This document shows, one piece after another, positions 1 to 7,024 of a DNA stretch of 7,570 nucleotides. Source of the DNA: Syntrophaceae bacterium (GTDB lineage Bacteria > Desulfobacterota > Syntrophorhabdia > Syntrophorhabdales > WCHB1-27). The position numbers were made by a program, and so were the translations under genes. The DNA is taken from contig PLSJ01000223.1 of the NCBI GenBank assembly GCA_003165115.1, forward strand, positions 1-7,570, read 5' to 3'. Positions within the stretch are counted from its first letter, which is position 1. Each line of letters starts with the position of its first letter. A model generated the notes under the pieces. The model was not told where the DNA came from and did no database searches. It was given only the letters and a program-made list of their open reading frames with translations.

Positions 1-218
1 GCAGGCTTGCCGGAAAGACACGATGCACTGAATAACATCGCGTTGCGGCCGGAGGAAATTTCGATGGATTTCGCCGGGCACCGTCAAGCGGTCCATGAGG
101 GGGCGCGAGCCGGAGCGTACTGTACGTGAGGACTCGCGGCGCCGAAGAGACAGGCGAAAGGCGTGCGACCCGCGTAGCGGGTGCCCCGAACCCGGCCGCC
201 CTGACCTCCCCCCGCCGG
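1..218. other. Intergenic region downstream of the operon
   Basis: No convincing gene is visible. The right half holds the structured element. The left part contains an imperfect inverted repeat around CCGGAGGAAAT and ATTTCGCCGG (about 49-77). A minus-strand frame from ATG 96 stays open to the window edge (32 codons) without a ribosome binding site. A plus-strand 21-codon frame starts at ATG 64 behind GGAGG (51-55) and ends inside the structured element at 129. Either could be chance. A gene continuing beyond the left edge cannot be judged from here. Confidence 0.4.
99..187. repeat. Structured intergenic element with nested inverted repeats
   Basis: Several pairings nest in this 89-base stretch after the last gene. 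An outer GGGGC (100-104) pairs with GCCCC (183-187). Inside, GCGAG (105-109) pairs with CTCGC (133-137) and encloses CGTAC-T-GTACG (116-126). CGCC (140-143) can pair with GGCG (153-156). ACCCGC-GTA-GCGGGT (168-182) is a perfect 6-bp stem with a 3-base loop. Together they would form a multi-branched structure. No T-run follows any stem on either strand, so it is not a standard intrinsic terminator. The arrangement and wording recall dispersed intergenic repeats that I have seen in deltaproteobacterial genomes, but only one copy lies here, so repeat status is an inference. Confidence 0.45.
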
Positions 219-962
219 CTATTTTCTGTAGAACCGTACCCTGCACTTCAGCCCCGCCGGCAGGCTTAGGGTTGGGTTCGGCAGCTCTACCCTGATGCCG
301 AAGGTGCCGCTCGCTGCGTCTACCACCCTGTCCACTATCACTACCCTGCCCGTATATGAGCCGCCCACCGGCGCCTCGGGCCTGACTTCGGCGAACATCC
401 CCTTTACTATCGACCCGTACCGTTTGACCGGCACGACTACTTCCACGTTGAGCGGGTCGATCTGCGCTATGGTCAATATAGGCTTATCGCCCACGTATTC
501 GCCGGCCGTCAGCTCCCGCTTCACGACGACGCCGTCCACGGTGCTGCGGATGTTGCGCATTTCGAGCTTTGCCGTGGCCTGTTCGAGCACGGCCTCGCCC
601 TTTTTCAGCTCGGTCTCGATCTCGTCGTTTTCATTTGCTGAGATCTGTTCCTTTGCAAAGAGCTCCTTGTTGCGGTCGAGCTTGCGCCTGGCGAATCCCA
701 CCTGTACCGTTGCCAGCTCCACGTCGGCCTTCTCCACACCGGCGCGCAGCTTCGCCACGACCTGCCCCTTTTTCACGAGGTCGCCCCGCTCCACGAGCAC
801 CTGGTCGATGATGCCCGGCACCTGGCTGCTGATCTTCACTTCACGGTAGGGCTCCATCATGCCCTCCATGTAGTCGGGGGGAGGGGCGGCCGCGGCGTGA
901 ACGCAGAAAAGGATAAGATAAACGGCTGCCATGCGCGATACGGCGCGAAAACATCTGTTCAT
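219..962 (-). CDS. Short periplasmic HlyD/RND-type adaptor subunit
   Basis: A 247-residue exported protein. Residues 1-26 form a type I signal peptide: basic MNRCFRAVSR, a hydrophobic core MAAVYLILFC, then VHAAAA with likely cleavage after residue 26. Cys20 is not in a good lipobox because Phe precedes it. The mature part has the membrane-fusion-protein pattern: VKISSQVPGIIDQVLVERGD (42-61) and GQVVAKL form the first half of a barrel-sandwich. A short coiled coil follows (about 75-128). The second half begins IRSTVDGVVVKREL (128-141) and runs through GEYVGDKPILTIAQID. A beta-barrel domain follows to the C-terminus (PAGLKCRVRFYRK). At under 250 residues it is clearly shorter than AcrA- or MacA-type adaptors (about 370-400), with a short hairpin and no obvious membrane-proximal domain. 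It follows the SecA-like gene without a gap. ATG 962 has GGGGG eight bases upstream. A GTG at 977, overlapping the preceding stop, would add five residues and is a fair alternative. It likely bridges the inner-membrane proteins to an outer-membrane channel. Confidence 0.85.
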   Translation of the reverse strand: MNRCFRAVSRMAAVYLILFCVHAAAAPPPDYMEGMMEPYREVKISSQVPGIIDQVLVERGDLVKKGQVVAKLRAGVEKADVELATVQVGFARRKLDRNKELFAKEQISANENDEIETELKKGEAVLEQATAKLEMRNIRSTVDGVVVKRELTAGEYVGDKPILTIAQIDPLNVEVVVPVKRYGSIVKGMFAEVRPEAPVGGSYTGRVVIVDRVVDAASGTFGIRVELPNPTLSLPAGLKCRVRFYRK

Positions 963-976
963 GAATACTGCCCCCA

Positions 977-2971
977 CTATTCCCCCGAGCCCGAAAACGA
1001 AAGAAGGGTGCCCATCCGCTCATCCTGCTTCAGAAGCTCACGCCTGGCCCGGGCATGGACGCGCTCCATCTTTCGCTGAGCATGTAATATAGCGACTTTC
1101 GAGACGAGTGTCCAGAGAGACGATCCGGGACGCACCATGTGTCTAGCGACCCATCCGAATGCTCCCGCCCTTCCGCCTTCAAGCAATAAATCCTCCATCG
1201 AGAGGATGGCCTCGAAGCTGCCCGGGTCTCCCTGGCGGCCGCAGCGGCCGGCGAGCTGCCGGTCGATCCTCCCGGCTTCATGCCGCTCCGTGAGGATCAC
1301 GTGCAGGCCGCCTGCTTCCGCGACGCCCGGCCCCAGCTTGATGTCGGTGCCGCGCCCCGCCATGTTCGTCGCTATGGTAATGGTCCCGTAATGGCCGGCA
1401 TCTTCGACGATCGCCGCCTCCTCGCTGTCGTTCTTCGCGTTGAGTACCCTGTGGCCCAGACCGGCATCAAAGAAGCACCTGCTCACTTCCTCGGATGCGG
1501 CGACCGAACGTGTCCCTATAAGGACCGGGCGGCCACGCCGGTTCAAGCCCTCGACCCGTTCGAGCACGACCCGCCGCTTCTCCACGGCTGACGGCACTAT
1601 GACGTCCGGGCTGTAGGCGCGTCTGAGGGGCTTCTCGGTAGGTATGCGGCGGACGGCGAGACCATAGACCGACCAGAGCTCCCTTCTCACCTCCCACGCT
1701 GTCCCCGTCATGCCGCAGAGATGCAGGTACCGGCGGAAGAAACGCTGATAGGTGATGCGGGCCATCGATTCCACCTGGCGCGTAAGCTCGCACCCTTCCT
1801 TGATCTCGATAAGCTGGTGGATGCCGCGCTCCCATGAGCGGTCGGGCATGAGCCTGCCCGTGTACTCGTCGACGATCTGCACCTTCCCTTCCCTTACCAG
1901 GTAGTGGATGTCCCGCCGAAAGAGGTGCAGCGCACCCAGCGCCTTCCGTATGGTCTCGTCGCGCCTGATGGTGCCCGACCACAAGGGACCGAGTGCGGCC
2001 GAGGCCTTCCGGATATTGATCTGACCCGCCTCCGTGAGGTCTATCCTGTTTGAGTCCCTGTCGACGCGATAGTCGGTGCCCTCGTCGAGCTTTTGGGCGA
2101 GCGACATGGCCTGGCGCAGAAACGTCTCTTCCTCGTCCCTGCTGCCTGAGCCGGAAATGATAAGGGGGGTGCGGGCCTCGTCGACGAGGAGACTGTCCGC
2201 CTCGTCACAGATGGCGAAATGAAGCCCCCGGAGAAGGAGGCGGTCCTCCCGCATGTTGTCGGAGTACAGGTATTCGGCCTGGAGGCGAAGGCTATCCGTC
2301 ATCTCTCCGAGGGTCAGCCTGTCCCGCAGGTAATCAAAGGCTATCTCCTTATTGTCACGGTAGGTGACGTGACAGCGGTACGCGGCCTGTCGCTCCTTCG
2401 GCGTCCTGCCGTGGATCACACAGCCCACGCTCAGGCCGAGGGCCTCGTACACAGGGCCCATGGTCTCGGCGTCACGGGCGGTCAGGTACTCGTTGACGCA
2501 GATCACGTGGACCGGGATCCCTGCCAGCGCCGCCGTGCTTGCCGCAAGTGTGGCCGTAAGCGTCTTCCCCTCCCCGGTCTCCATCTCCGCGACCATGCCC
2601 TTGAGGAGGACAAGACCGCCCATGAGCTGGGTGTCGAAATGGCGGAGGCCGACCGTCCTTCCCGAGACTTCACGGACCAGGGCAAAGAGGTGCGCCACGA
2701 GGTCGTCACGGAAACCCCGCTTGCGCACCTCTTGCCCCAGCCGCGCCGCCTCTTCCCTCAAGGCAAGGTCGCCCATCCGCGAGACGTGTGTACCGTATTT
2801 GGCGACCGCGGCCGCAATCCACCGGGTCCGGTGACACGAGTGGACGAACCGCGCGAGGGGGGCGACGGCGGCCCGGGCGGCGCGGTCGACGGCCGATGTC
2901 TTCCGGTCTCTCTTTTCGGGCCGGAGGCTTCGGGTTGCGGGGGGATGTGAAAACGAACGGCGCCTCAGCAT
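977..2971 (-). CDS. SecA-like preprotein translocase ATPase, short form
   Basis: A 664-residue cytosolic DEAD-motor protein closely related to SecA. The N-terminus (1-50) is an Arg-rich extension. It is followed by the Q-type motif GLRHFDTQLMGG (108-119), Walker A METGEGKT (130-137), VNEYLTARDAE (159-169) and FDYLRD (212-217). Walker B is DEADSLLVDEARTPLIISG (256-274), running into the preprotein-binding region with VDEYTGRLMPDRSWERGIHQ (367-386). GMTGTA (420-425) and the second motor domain follow, with TNMAGRGTDI (535-544), TERHEAGRID (561-570) and GRCGRQGDPGS (575-585). The protein ends shortly after AQRKMERVHARARRELLKQDE (631-651), the start of the helical scaffold. The wing domain, two-helix finger, linker and zinc tail of the usual 800-900-residue SecA are absent. 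No frameshift explains this, because the next gene starts at the stop (TAGTG, one-base overlap). The ATG has only a weak AGGT site, seven bases after the preceding stop. This is probably a dedicated second SecA rather than the housekeeping copy; ATPase motifs look intact. Confidence 0.9.
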   Translation of the reverse strand: MLRRRSFSHPPATRSLRPEKRDRKTSAVDRAARAAVAPLARFVHSCHRTRWIAAAVAKYGTHVSRMGDLALREEAARLGQEVRKRGFRDDLVAHLFALVREVSGRTVGLRHFDTQLMGGLVLLKGMVAEMETGEGKTLTATLAASTAALAGIPVHVICVNEYLTARDAETMGPVYEALGLSVGCVIHGRTPKERQAAYRCHVTYRDNKEIAFDYLRDRLTLGEMTDSLRLQAEYLYSDNMREDRLLLRGLHFAICDEADSLLVDEARTPLIISGSGSRDEEETFLRQAMSLAQKLDEGTDYRVDRDSNRIDLTEAGQINIRKASAALGPLWSGTIRRDETIRKALGALHLFRRDIHYLVREGKVQIVDEYTGRLMPDRSWERGIHQLIEIKEGCELTRQVESMARITYQRFFRRYLHLCGMTGTAWEVRRELWSVYGLAVRRIPTEKPLRRAYSPDVIVPSAVEKRRVVLERVEGLNRRGRPVLIGTRSVAASEEVSRCFFDAGLGHRVLNAKNDSEEAAIVEDAGHYGTITIATNMAGRGTDIKLGPGVAEAGGLHVILTERHEAGRIDRQLAGRCGRQGDPGSFEAILSMEDLLLEGGRAGAFGWVARHMVRPGSSLWTLVSKVAILHAQRKMERVHARARRELLKQDERMGTLLSFSGSGE

Positions 2972-2978
2972 GCGAGAC

Positions 2979-5141
2979 CTACACGTTCAGCCGTCTGAGC
3001 AGGACGCGGCGGATCGCTCTGTGCCATCGTGAGGAAAGCGGTTCCGGGGTGTGGACGAACCGCACGAAAACCCTCTCCCCGATCCCGTGCGCCTTCGCGG
3101 CGGGGAGAATGATGTCGAACTGGAACAGCTTCTCGAAGGCCTGGGGGTTCCGGTTTTCCTTCGGATCGAGGGCCACCGAGCCTCCCCCCTGGACGCTCAG
3201 GGCCAGGCTGGGCAGGTCCTTCGATGCGGCCGGCACTTCCCGCGCGACAAAGCCGGGGACCACCGAAGGCAACGATTCCACAAGACGGGCTTCCACCTTG
3301 CGCGTCCGGTGCCTGATGTGTTCCACGTCCGCCTGATTGACGATCACCCTCACGATGGTTTTGGAAAAATCGACCACGTAGCCGAGGGGCGCACCCCTGT
3401 GCACAAACCTGCCCGGCCAGTCCTCCGCCTGAGGTAAGAGAAAGGTCCCCGAGGCCGGGCTCCGCACGATCATTTCGGACATCCTCTCCTGGGCGCGCAC
3501 CAGCTTTGCGTTGACGCGGCCCATCTCGTCCTTGAGTATCTCCGTCTGTGTGCGGTCCGTCACGAAGCTGACGCGGAGGCGTGCATCGACCTCGCGCAGG
3601 CCGGCCTCCAACACCTTCATTTCCGCCCGCAGGTCGGGGGCGTCGCAGAAGAAGAGCGGATCACCACGGGATACGCGGGCGCCGGCAGGGACGAGGACCT
3701 TCACGATGAAGCTGTCCGCCCCGGCGAAGACCTGGGACTCCTCGGGTACCCACACGACACCTTCGGTCACCGTAGAGGAAGGAAGGGGAAACCAGAGGAG
3801 GAAGGCCAGGAGCGGACAGAGGACGGCCGCCGCGATAACGGCAACGCGAGGCGCGCGCTCCCGCATCTCGTTCGTCACGTGGCGGACGACCCTGAAAAGG
3901 GGGAGAACGATCATGCTGAAGGCGGCCCACAGGGCGAGGAGCACGCCCAGGGCGAAAAACTTTCCGGCGATGAACAGGAAAATAGTCACGGAAATGAAAA
4001 TCCGGTAGGCAAAAGACGCGAGGGCGTAGGTGCAGAGCCAGGGTCTCTCGCCGGGGGCCTGCAGGGAAGATACGCTGTCCTTTATGCGGAGCAGGTAGCG
4101 CTTTATCAGATAACCGAGGTATTTGTTCGCCCTGTCCGCCAGGTTGGGGATTTCGAGGTAATCGGCGAGGATATAATAGGAATCGAAGCGGAGCAACGGG
4201 TTTCCGTTGAGCAGCAGGGTGGAGAGCCCGGCCACGAATATGACGTTATAGGCGACCGCGCGTACCGTGCCCGGTTCCGCCAGCGCCCATACGATGACGG
4301 CGAGGGACGCGAGGAAGAGGTCGACCATGATCCCGGCGGCGCCGACGAACATGCGTTTGGTCTTCTCGGGGAACGCGGAAGACCATGAGGCGTCGACGTA
4401 GGGCAGCGGCATAAAGACGATGAGCATGACGCCCATCTCGTGGACTTCCCCGCCCCATCTCTTCACGGCGTAAGCATGGCCGAATTCGTGAAGAAGTCTC
4501 GAAAAAGGATAGATGAAGGCAAGGAGGAAAAGGTTTTCCGTGCTCAATACCCGGTCGGTAACGTCGCAGGACAGCTCCTGCCAGTGCATGCCCAGGAGAA
4601 GAAGGGCGACCGCACACAGCGCGGCCCAGAGCACGACGCCCGTCCGGCTGAGGAGGGGTCGTACGAGAAAGAGGCTCCTTTCGAGAAACGAGTTCGGGTC
4701 CCAGAGGGGAAAGCTCATGGCGGCCGGCGAGCGGGCCCTCGCTATCCAGCGGTTGCTCTTCTCTTCCCTGCTCCTCCTGCCGAGGTCACTGATGTCGGGC
4801 GGCTTGTCCGATTGGAGCGCGTCGCTCTGGTGGAGGTAGGAGAGCAGGCTGATCACCTCGTCCTGCGTGGGCATGTCGTCGCCGAGGCGCTCGCAGGCCG
4901 CCTCCCATATGTCCTGCATGGAACGTTTCCCGTCCATGAGGCCCACGATGGAATAGGCTTCCCTGGAGAACCTGTGGAAGCGCCCCGTGGAGTTGTCCTG
5001 GAGGATGTACCAATCCCTGCCCCGGTACACGTGGTGATGGAACTGCGTGTGACTGCGAAGGCGGGGCCTCAGCTCCGCAACCCGGTACCATGACTGGCTG
5101 AAAAGACTTTTTTGGGCAGTGGGATTTTTCAAGGCCGCCAC
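2979..5141 (-). CDS. PqqD/RRE-like, M50 metallopeptidase and HlyD-like fusion protein
   Basis: A 720-residue polytopic membrane protein with three parts. Residues about 25-108 resemble PqqD-type peptide-recognition domains (RRE): two strands around WYILQDNSTGRFHRF, then a helix leading to the LMDGKRSMQDIW motif (68-79), then further helices. Residues about 160-450 are the membrane core. It has some seven hydrophobic segments and the M50 zinc motif HEFGH (218-222) inside a membrane helix. Asp320 in NGNPLLRFDSYY is the expected third zinc ligand. Residues about 456-595 form a split barrel-sandwich typical of HlyD proteins, interrupted by a coiled coil (about 500-555) and resumed at VRSPASGTFLL. 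A beta-barrel-like region follows. The start is GTG, overlapping the preceding stop by 13 bases with no clear ribosome binding site, so translation is probably coupled. An alternative TTG at 5130 would remove only four residues. The family likely processes or handles a peptide or protein during export; cleavage itself is inferred. A His cluster (31, 35-37) precedes the RRE-like part. Confidence 0.85.
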   Translation of the reverse strand: MAALKNPTAQKSLFSQSWYRVAELRPRLRSHTQFHHHVYRGRDWYILQDNSTGRFHRFSREAYSIVGLMDGKRSMQDIWEAACERLGDDMPTQDEVISLLSYLHQSDALQSDKPPDISDLGRRSREEKSNRWIARARSPAAMSFPLWDPNSFLERSLFLVRPLLSRTGVVLWAALCAVALLLLGMHWQELSCDVTDRVLSTENLFLLAFIYPFSRLLHEFGHAYAVKRWGGEVHEMGVMLIVFMPLPYVDASWSSAFPEKTKRMFVGAAGIMVDLFLASLAVIVWALAEPGTVRAVAYNVIFVAGLSTLLLNGNPLLRFDSYYILADYLEIPNLADRANKYLGYLIKRYLLRIKDSVSSLQAPGERPWLCTYALASFAYRIFISVTIFLFIAGKFFALGVLLALWAAFSMIVLPLFRVVRHVTNEMRERAPRVAVIAAAVLCPLLAFLLWFPLPSSTVTEGVVWVPEESQVFAGADSFIVKVLVPAGARVSRGDPLFFCDAPDLRAEMKVLEAGLREVDARLRVSFVTDRTQTEILKDEMGRVNAKLVRAQERMSEMIVRSPASGTFLLPQAEDWPGRFVHRGAPLGYVVDFSKTIVRVIVNQADVEHIRHRTRKVEARLVESLPSVVPGFVAREVPAASKDLPSLALSVQGGGSVALDPKENRNPQAFEKLFQFDIILPAAKAHGIGERVFVRFVHTPEPLSSRWHRAIRRVLLRRLNV

Positions 5142-7012
5142 GACCAGAACCAGAGCCTGAACCAGTTGCGCAGCTTGAGCGTCCAGATGGATATCAATTT
5201 CCGGCGCTCCACGGATATCTTCCCTATGCCTTCCATCCCCGGCCTCAGCGTGCTCGTTGCCTTGTCGAGACCCGCCTCGACCCGAAAGCAGTTCTTCCCC
5301 TCCAGGGCCGTCGAGATGGGTGTAATCTTCCGCACGACGAAACCGAAGGTATCCGGGAGCGCCGAGAGTACCAGGACGCCCCTCTGGCCTTCCCGGACGT
5401 GCGCTATTTCAACCTCGTTCACCTGAAGGATGAGGCGGTAGCCCGAAAGCGGCGCAATCTCGAACAAAAGGTCCCCCTGCTCTACCGCGGAACCAAGTTT
5501 CTGGCTCAGGTCTCCGCTGAGGAGGAGACCGTCGAAGGGAGCACGTATGGTGGTGCGCTGAAGCTTGATCTCCGTCAGGTCGAGCTGCGCGATGACCTGA
5601 TCGAGCTGGGCCTTGACCACATTGGCCTTGGCCCTGTCGTGAAGCGCCACCGCTTCCTGGTGCTGCCGCAAGAGCTGGCTTTCCTGACCGGCCAGGTTTG
5701 TCTTCTCCAGGCGCAGGTCGCGTTCATCGAGAGTACAGAGCACGCTTCCCTCCTGCACCGTGTCTCCGTGGCGCGCGCGTGCTTCCCTGATGTAGCCTTT
5801 GAAGGGCGCCGCAACGGTGCGGCGCACCGAGCCTTCGAGGGTCGCGCTCGCGGTGACCCGGTATTCGCCGGTTGCAAAACTGAAAAAGACGATCAGTCCG
5901 GCGAGGAGGAAGATCACAAGCTTCGTTGCGGTGTGGTCGGGACCTGTCATGCGCTTCAGTCCCCGCTGCGCCGCGCCGTACATCTGCCTGGCAAGTGGAA
6001 GGCTTTGAATCCTCTTTCCTTCCAGGGCCGGAGCCGCGAGGGCGAAGATGCTCCGGCATACATGTACGTCCTCCGCGCTGAAAGGCATCTCTCCGTCCCG
6101 CTCCAGCGTAAGGGCGCCGTAATAACGCTCCTTGGCGTAAAGAGGGACCGTGAGCATCGCCCCCACCCCGTAAAGGCCGGCAAATTCTTCGTGGTTCCGT
6201 ACGATGAGGGCGGTCGCATCGAGAGTCGGCGGGTAGATGATTTCCGAACCCTGAAGAATGGCTTCGTCCATTACCGCGCCGAGGGACCGCATGAAGCTCG
6301 TCCGCTTGTCGAAAAGGGCGCTATGGGATATGGCCTGGATGCGGACGTTGTGCTTAACCACGAAGCCGAGGCTCACCCTGTCACAACGGAGATCGGCAGC
6401 GATGCCGGTGACGAAGGTCATGCAGGCCTCGTCGAAGTCTTCTTCGGAGAGGACGCCGGCAAGCAGATCGATGGCCGAGCGCAGGCGCGAGACGATCATC
6501 CCGTCTTCCCGCGTCTGCCGCCTTCGAAAAAAAAGCTCCAGCAGGGGCGTGCCCCATTGGAGATGTTCCATGGCGGACTTCAGCTCCCCTTCCGAGGAGA
6601 CCGCGACCTCTACGGCCGCTACGCCATGGACCTGATTGTCGAAAAGTAAAGGACAGGCTATCCCGTACCTGCGGAAATGGACCCTCCCTGCCTTGTCTGT
6701 CTGCGCGGTCCCGGTCGGCACGGGCAGCTCGGTCAGAAGGGGGCGGCCCTGCTGAAGGACCCTCTCGGAAACCTCGGCGAGCCGTTCCCCATCCGAATCG
6801 GCAGCAGCCGACCAAAATGCAACCGGCGTAAAGGCAACGCCCGCCTCCTCCTTCATAACCAGGATTGCCTGGAGGGCGGAGACAATCAGCGAGGACTGAA
6901 GGGTAAGCCAGCTCCGCGCATATTCTTCGAGGCTCCCGGCTCCGGCCATATCCGCCCATAGGGCAGACCGCCCCTGCTCGCCGCTGCCCGTTTCGGGCCG
7001 CTCTTCGCTCAA
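5129..7012 (-). CDS. GAF-domain membrane-anchored HlyD-type adaptor protein
   Basis: A 627-residue, single-pass inner-membrane protein. Residues about 40-155 look like a degenerate GAF-type fold. Residues about 182-325 look like a clearer GAF domain, with the typical LTVPLYAKERYYGALTLE strand pair at 288-305. GAF domains bind small ligands or mediate dimerisation. After basic residues (GLKR, 351-354) one membrane helix spans about 363-380, so the GAF part should be cytosolic and the rest periplasmic. The periplasmic part is a membrane fusion protein: first half of a barrel-sandwich (about 391-432), a short coiled coil (about 435-485), the second half starting at IRAPFDG (489-495), then a beta-barrel domain. 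The C-terminus is very aromatic, with Trp at 610, 617, 621, 623 and 625. The start is a TTG with GGAG eight bases upstream (7021-7024). An in-frame stop lies just upstream, and the next Met (6949) would cut into the apparent fold. The stop overlaps the next gene by 13 bases. Assignment to families is firm; the ligand and partners are unknown. Confidence 0.85.
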   Translation of the reverse strand: MSEERPETGSGEQGRSALWADMAGAGSLEEYARSWLTLQSSLIVSALQAILVMKEEAGVAFTPVAFWSAAADSDGERLAEVSERVLQQGRPLLTELPVPTGTAQTDKAGRVHFRRYGIACPLLFDNQVHGVAAVEVAVSSEGELKSAMEHLQWGTPLLELFFRRRQTREDGMIVSRLRSAIDLLAGVLSEEDFDEACMTFVTGIAADLRCDRVSLGFVVKHNVRIQAISHSALFDKRTSFMRSLGAVMDEAILQGSEIIYPPTLDATALIVRNHEEFAGLYGVGAMLTVPLYAKERYYGALTLERDGEMPFSAEDVHVCRSIFALAAPALEGKRIQSLPLARQMYGAAQRGLKRMTGPDHTATKLVIFLLAGLIVFFSFATGEYRVTASATLEGSVRRTVAAPFKGYIREARARHGDTVQEGSVLCTLDERDLRLEKTNLAGQESQLLRQHQEAVALHDRAKANVVKAQLDQVIAQLDLTEIKLQRTTIRAPFDGLLLSGDLSQKLGSAVEQGDLLFEIAPLSGYRLILQVNEVEIAHVREGQRGVLVLSALPDTFGFVVRKITPISTALEGKNCFRVEAGLDKATSTLRPGMEGIGKISVERRKLISIWTLKLRNWFRLWFWSWRP

Positions 7013-7020
7013 CGTCGTGT

Positions 7021-7024
7021 CTCC
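7021..7024 (-). promoter_or_regulatory. Shine-Dalgarno site supporting a TTG start
   Basis: GGAG on the minus strand lies eight bases before the TTG at 7012. The reading frame has a stop (TAG) shortly upstream and no ATG or GTG in between, so the TTG is the first possible start. The next in-frame Met is 21 codons later and has no better site. The weak start codon suggests lower translation than the preceding DUF3467 gene. Confidence 0.5.

Noticed and set aside
1..96. Minus-strand frame from ATG 96 that stays open to the left edge
   Set aside because: No ribosome binding site, only 32 codons visible, and no recognisable protein family; it cannot be called from this window.
64..129. Plus-strand 21-codon frame with GGAGG eight bases upstream
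   Set aside because: The ribosome binding site is good, but the peptide is short, low in complexity and ends inside the inverted-repeat element; a chance occurrence is likely.
168..182. Perfect GC hairpin as the operon's intrinsic terminator
   Set aside because: No T-run follows it on the minus strand, so it lacks the second half of an intrinsic terminator.
2219..2950. Plus-strand open frame of 243 codons opposite the SecA-like gene
   Set aside because: It is an antisense shadow of a strongly supported SecA-type protein in GC-rich DNA; the translation shows no recognisable domain.
977..2971. Reading the short SecA-like gene as a frameshifted or truncated pseudogene
   Set aside because: All motor motifs are intact in one frame, and the stop overlaps the next gene's possible start, with no leftover SecA-coding sequence downstream.
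4440..5093. Plus-strand open frame of 217 codons opposite the M50 gene
   Set aside because: Antisense to the RRE-like and first membrane part of the M50 protein; no domain, signal or ribosome binding context supports it.
5399..6649. Plus-strand open frame of 416 codons opposite the GAF-HlyD gene
   Set aside because: It mirrors the codon pattern of the real minus-strand gene, has no recognisable fold and conflicts with the GAF, membrane and HlyD evidence.
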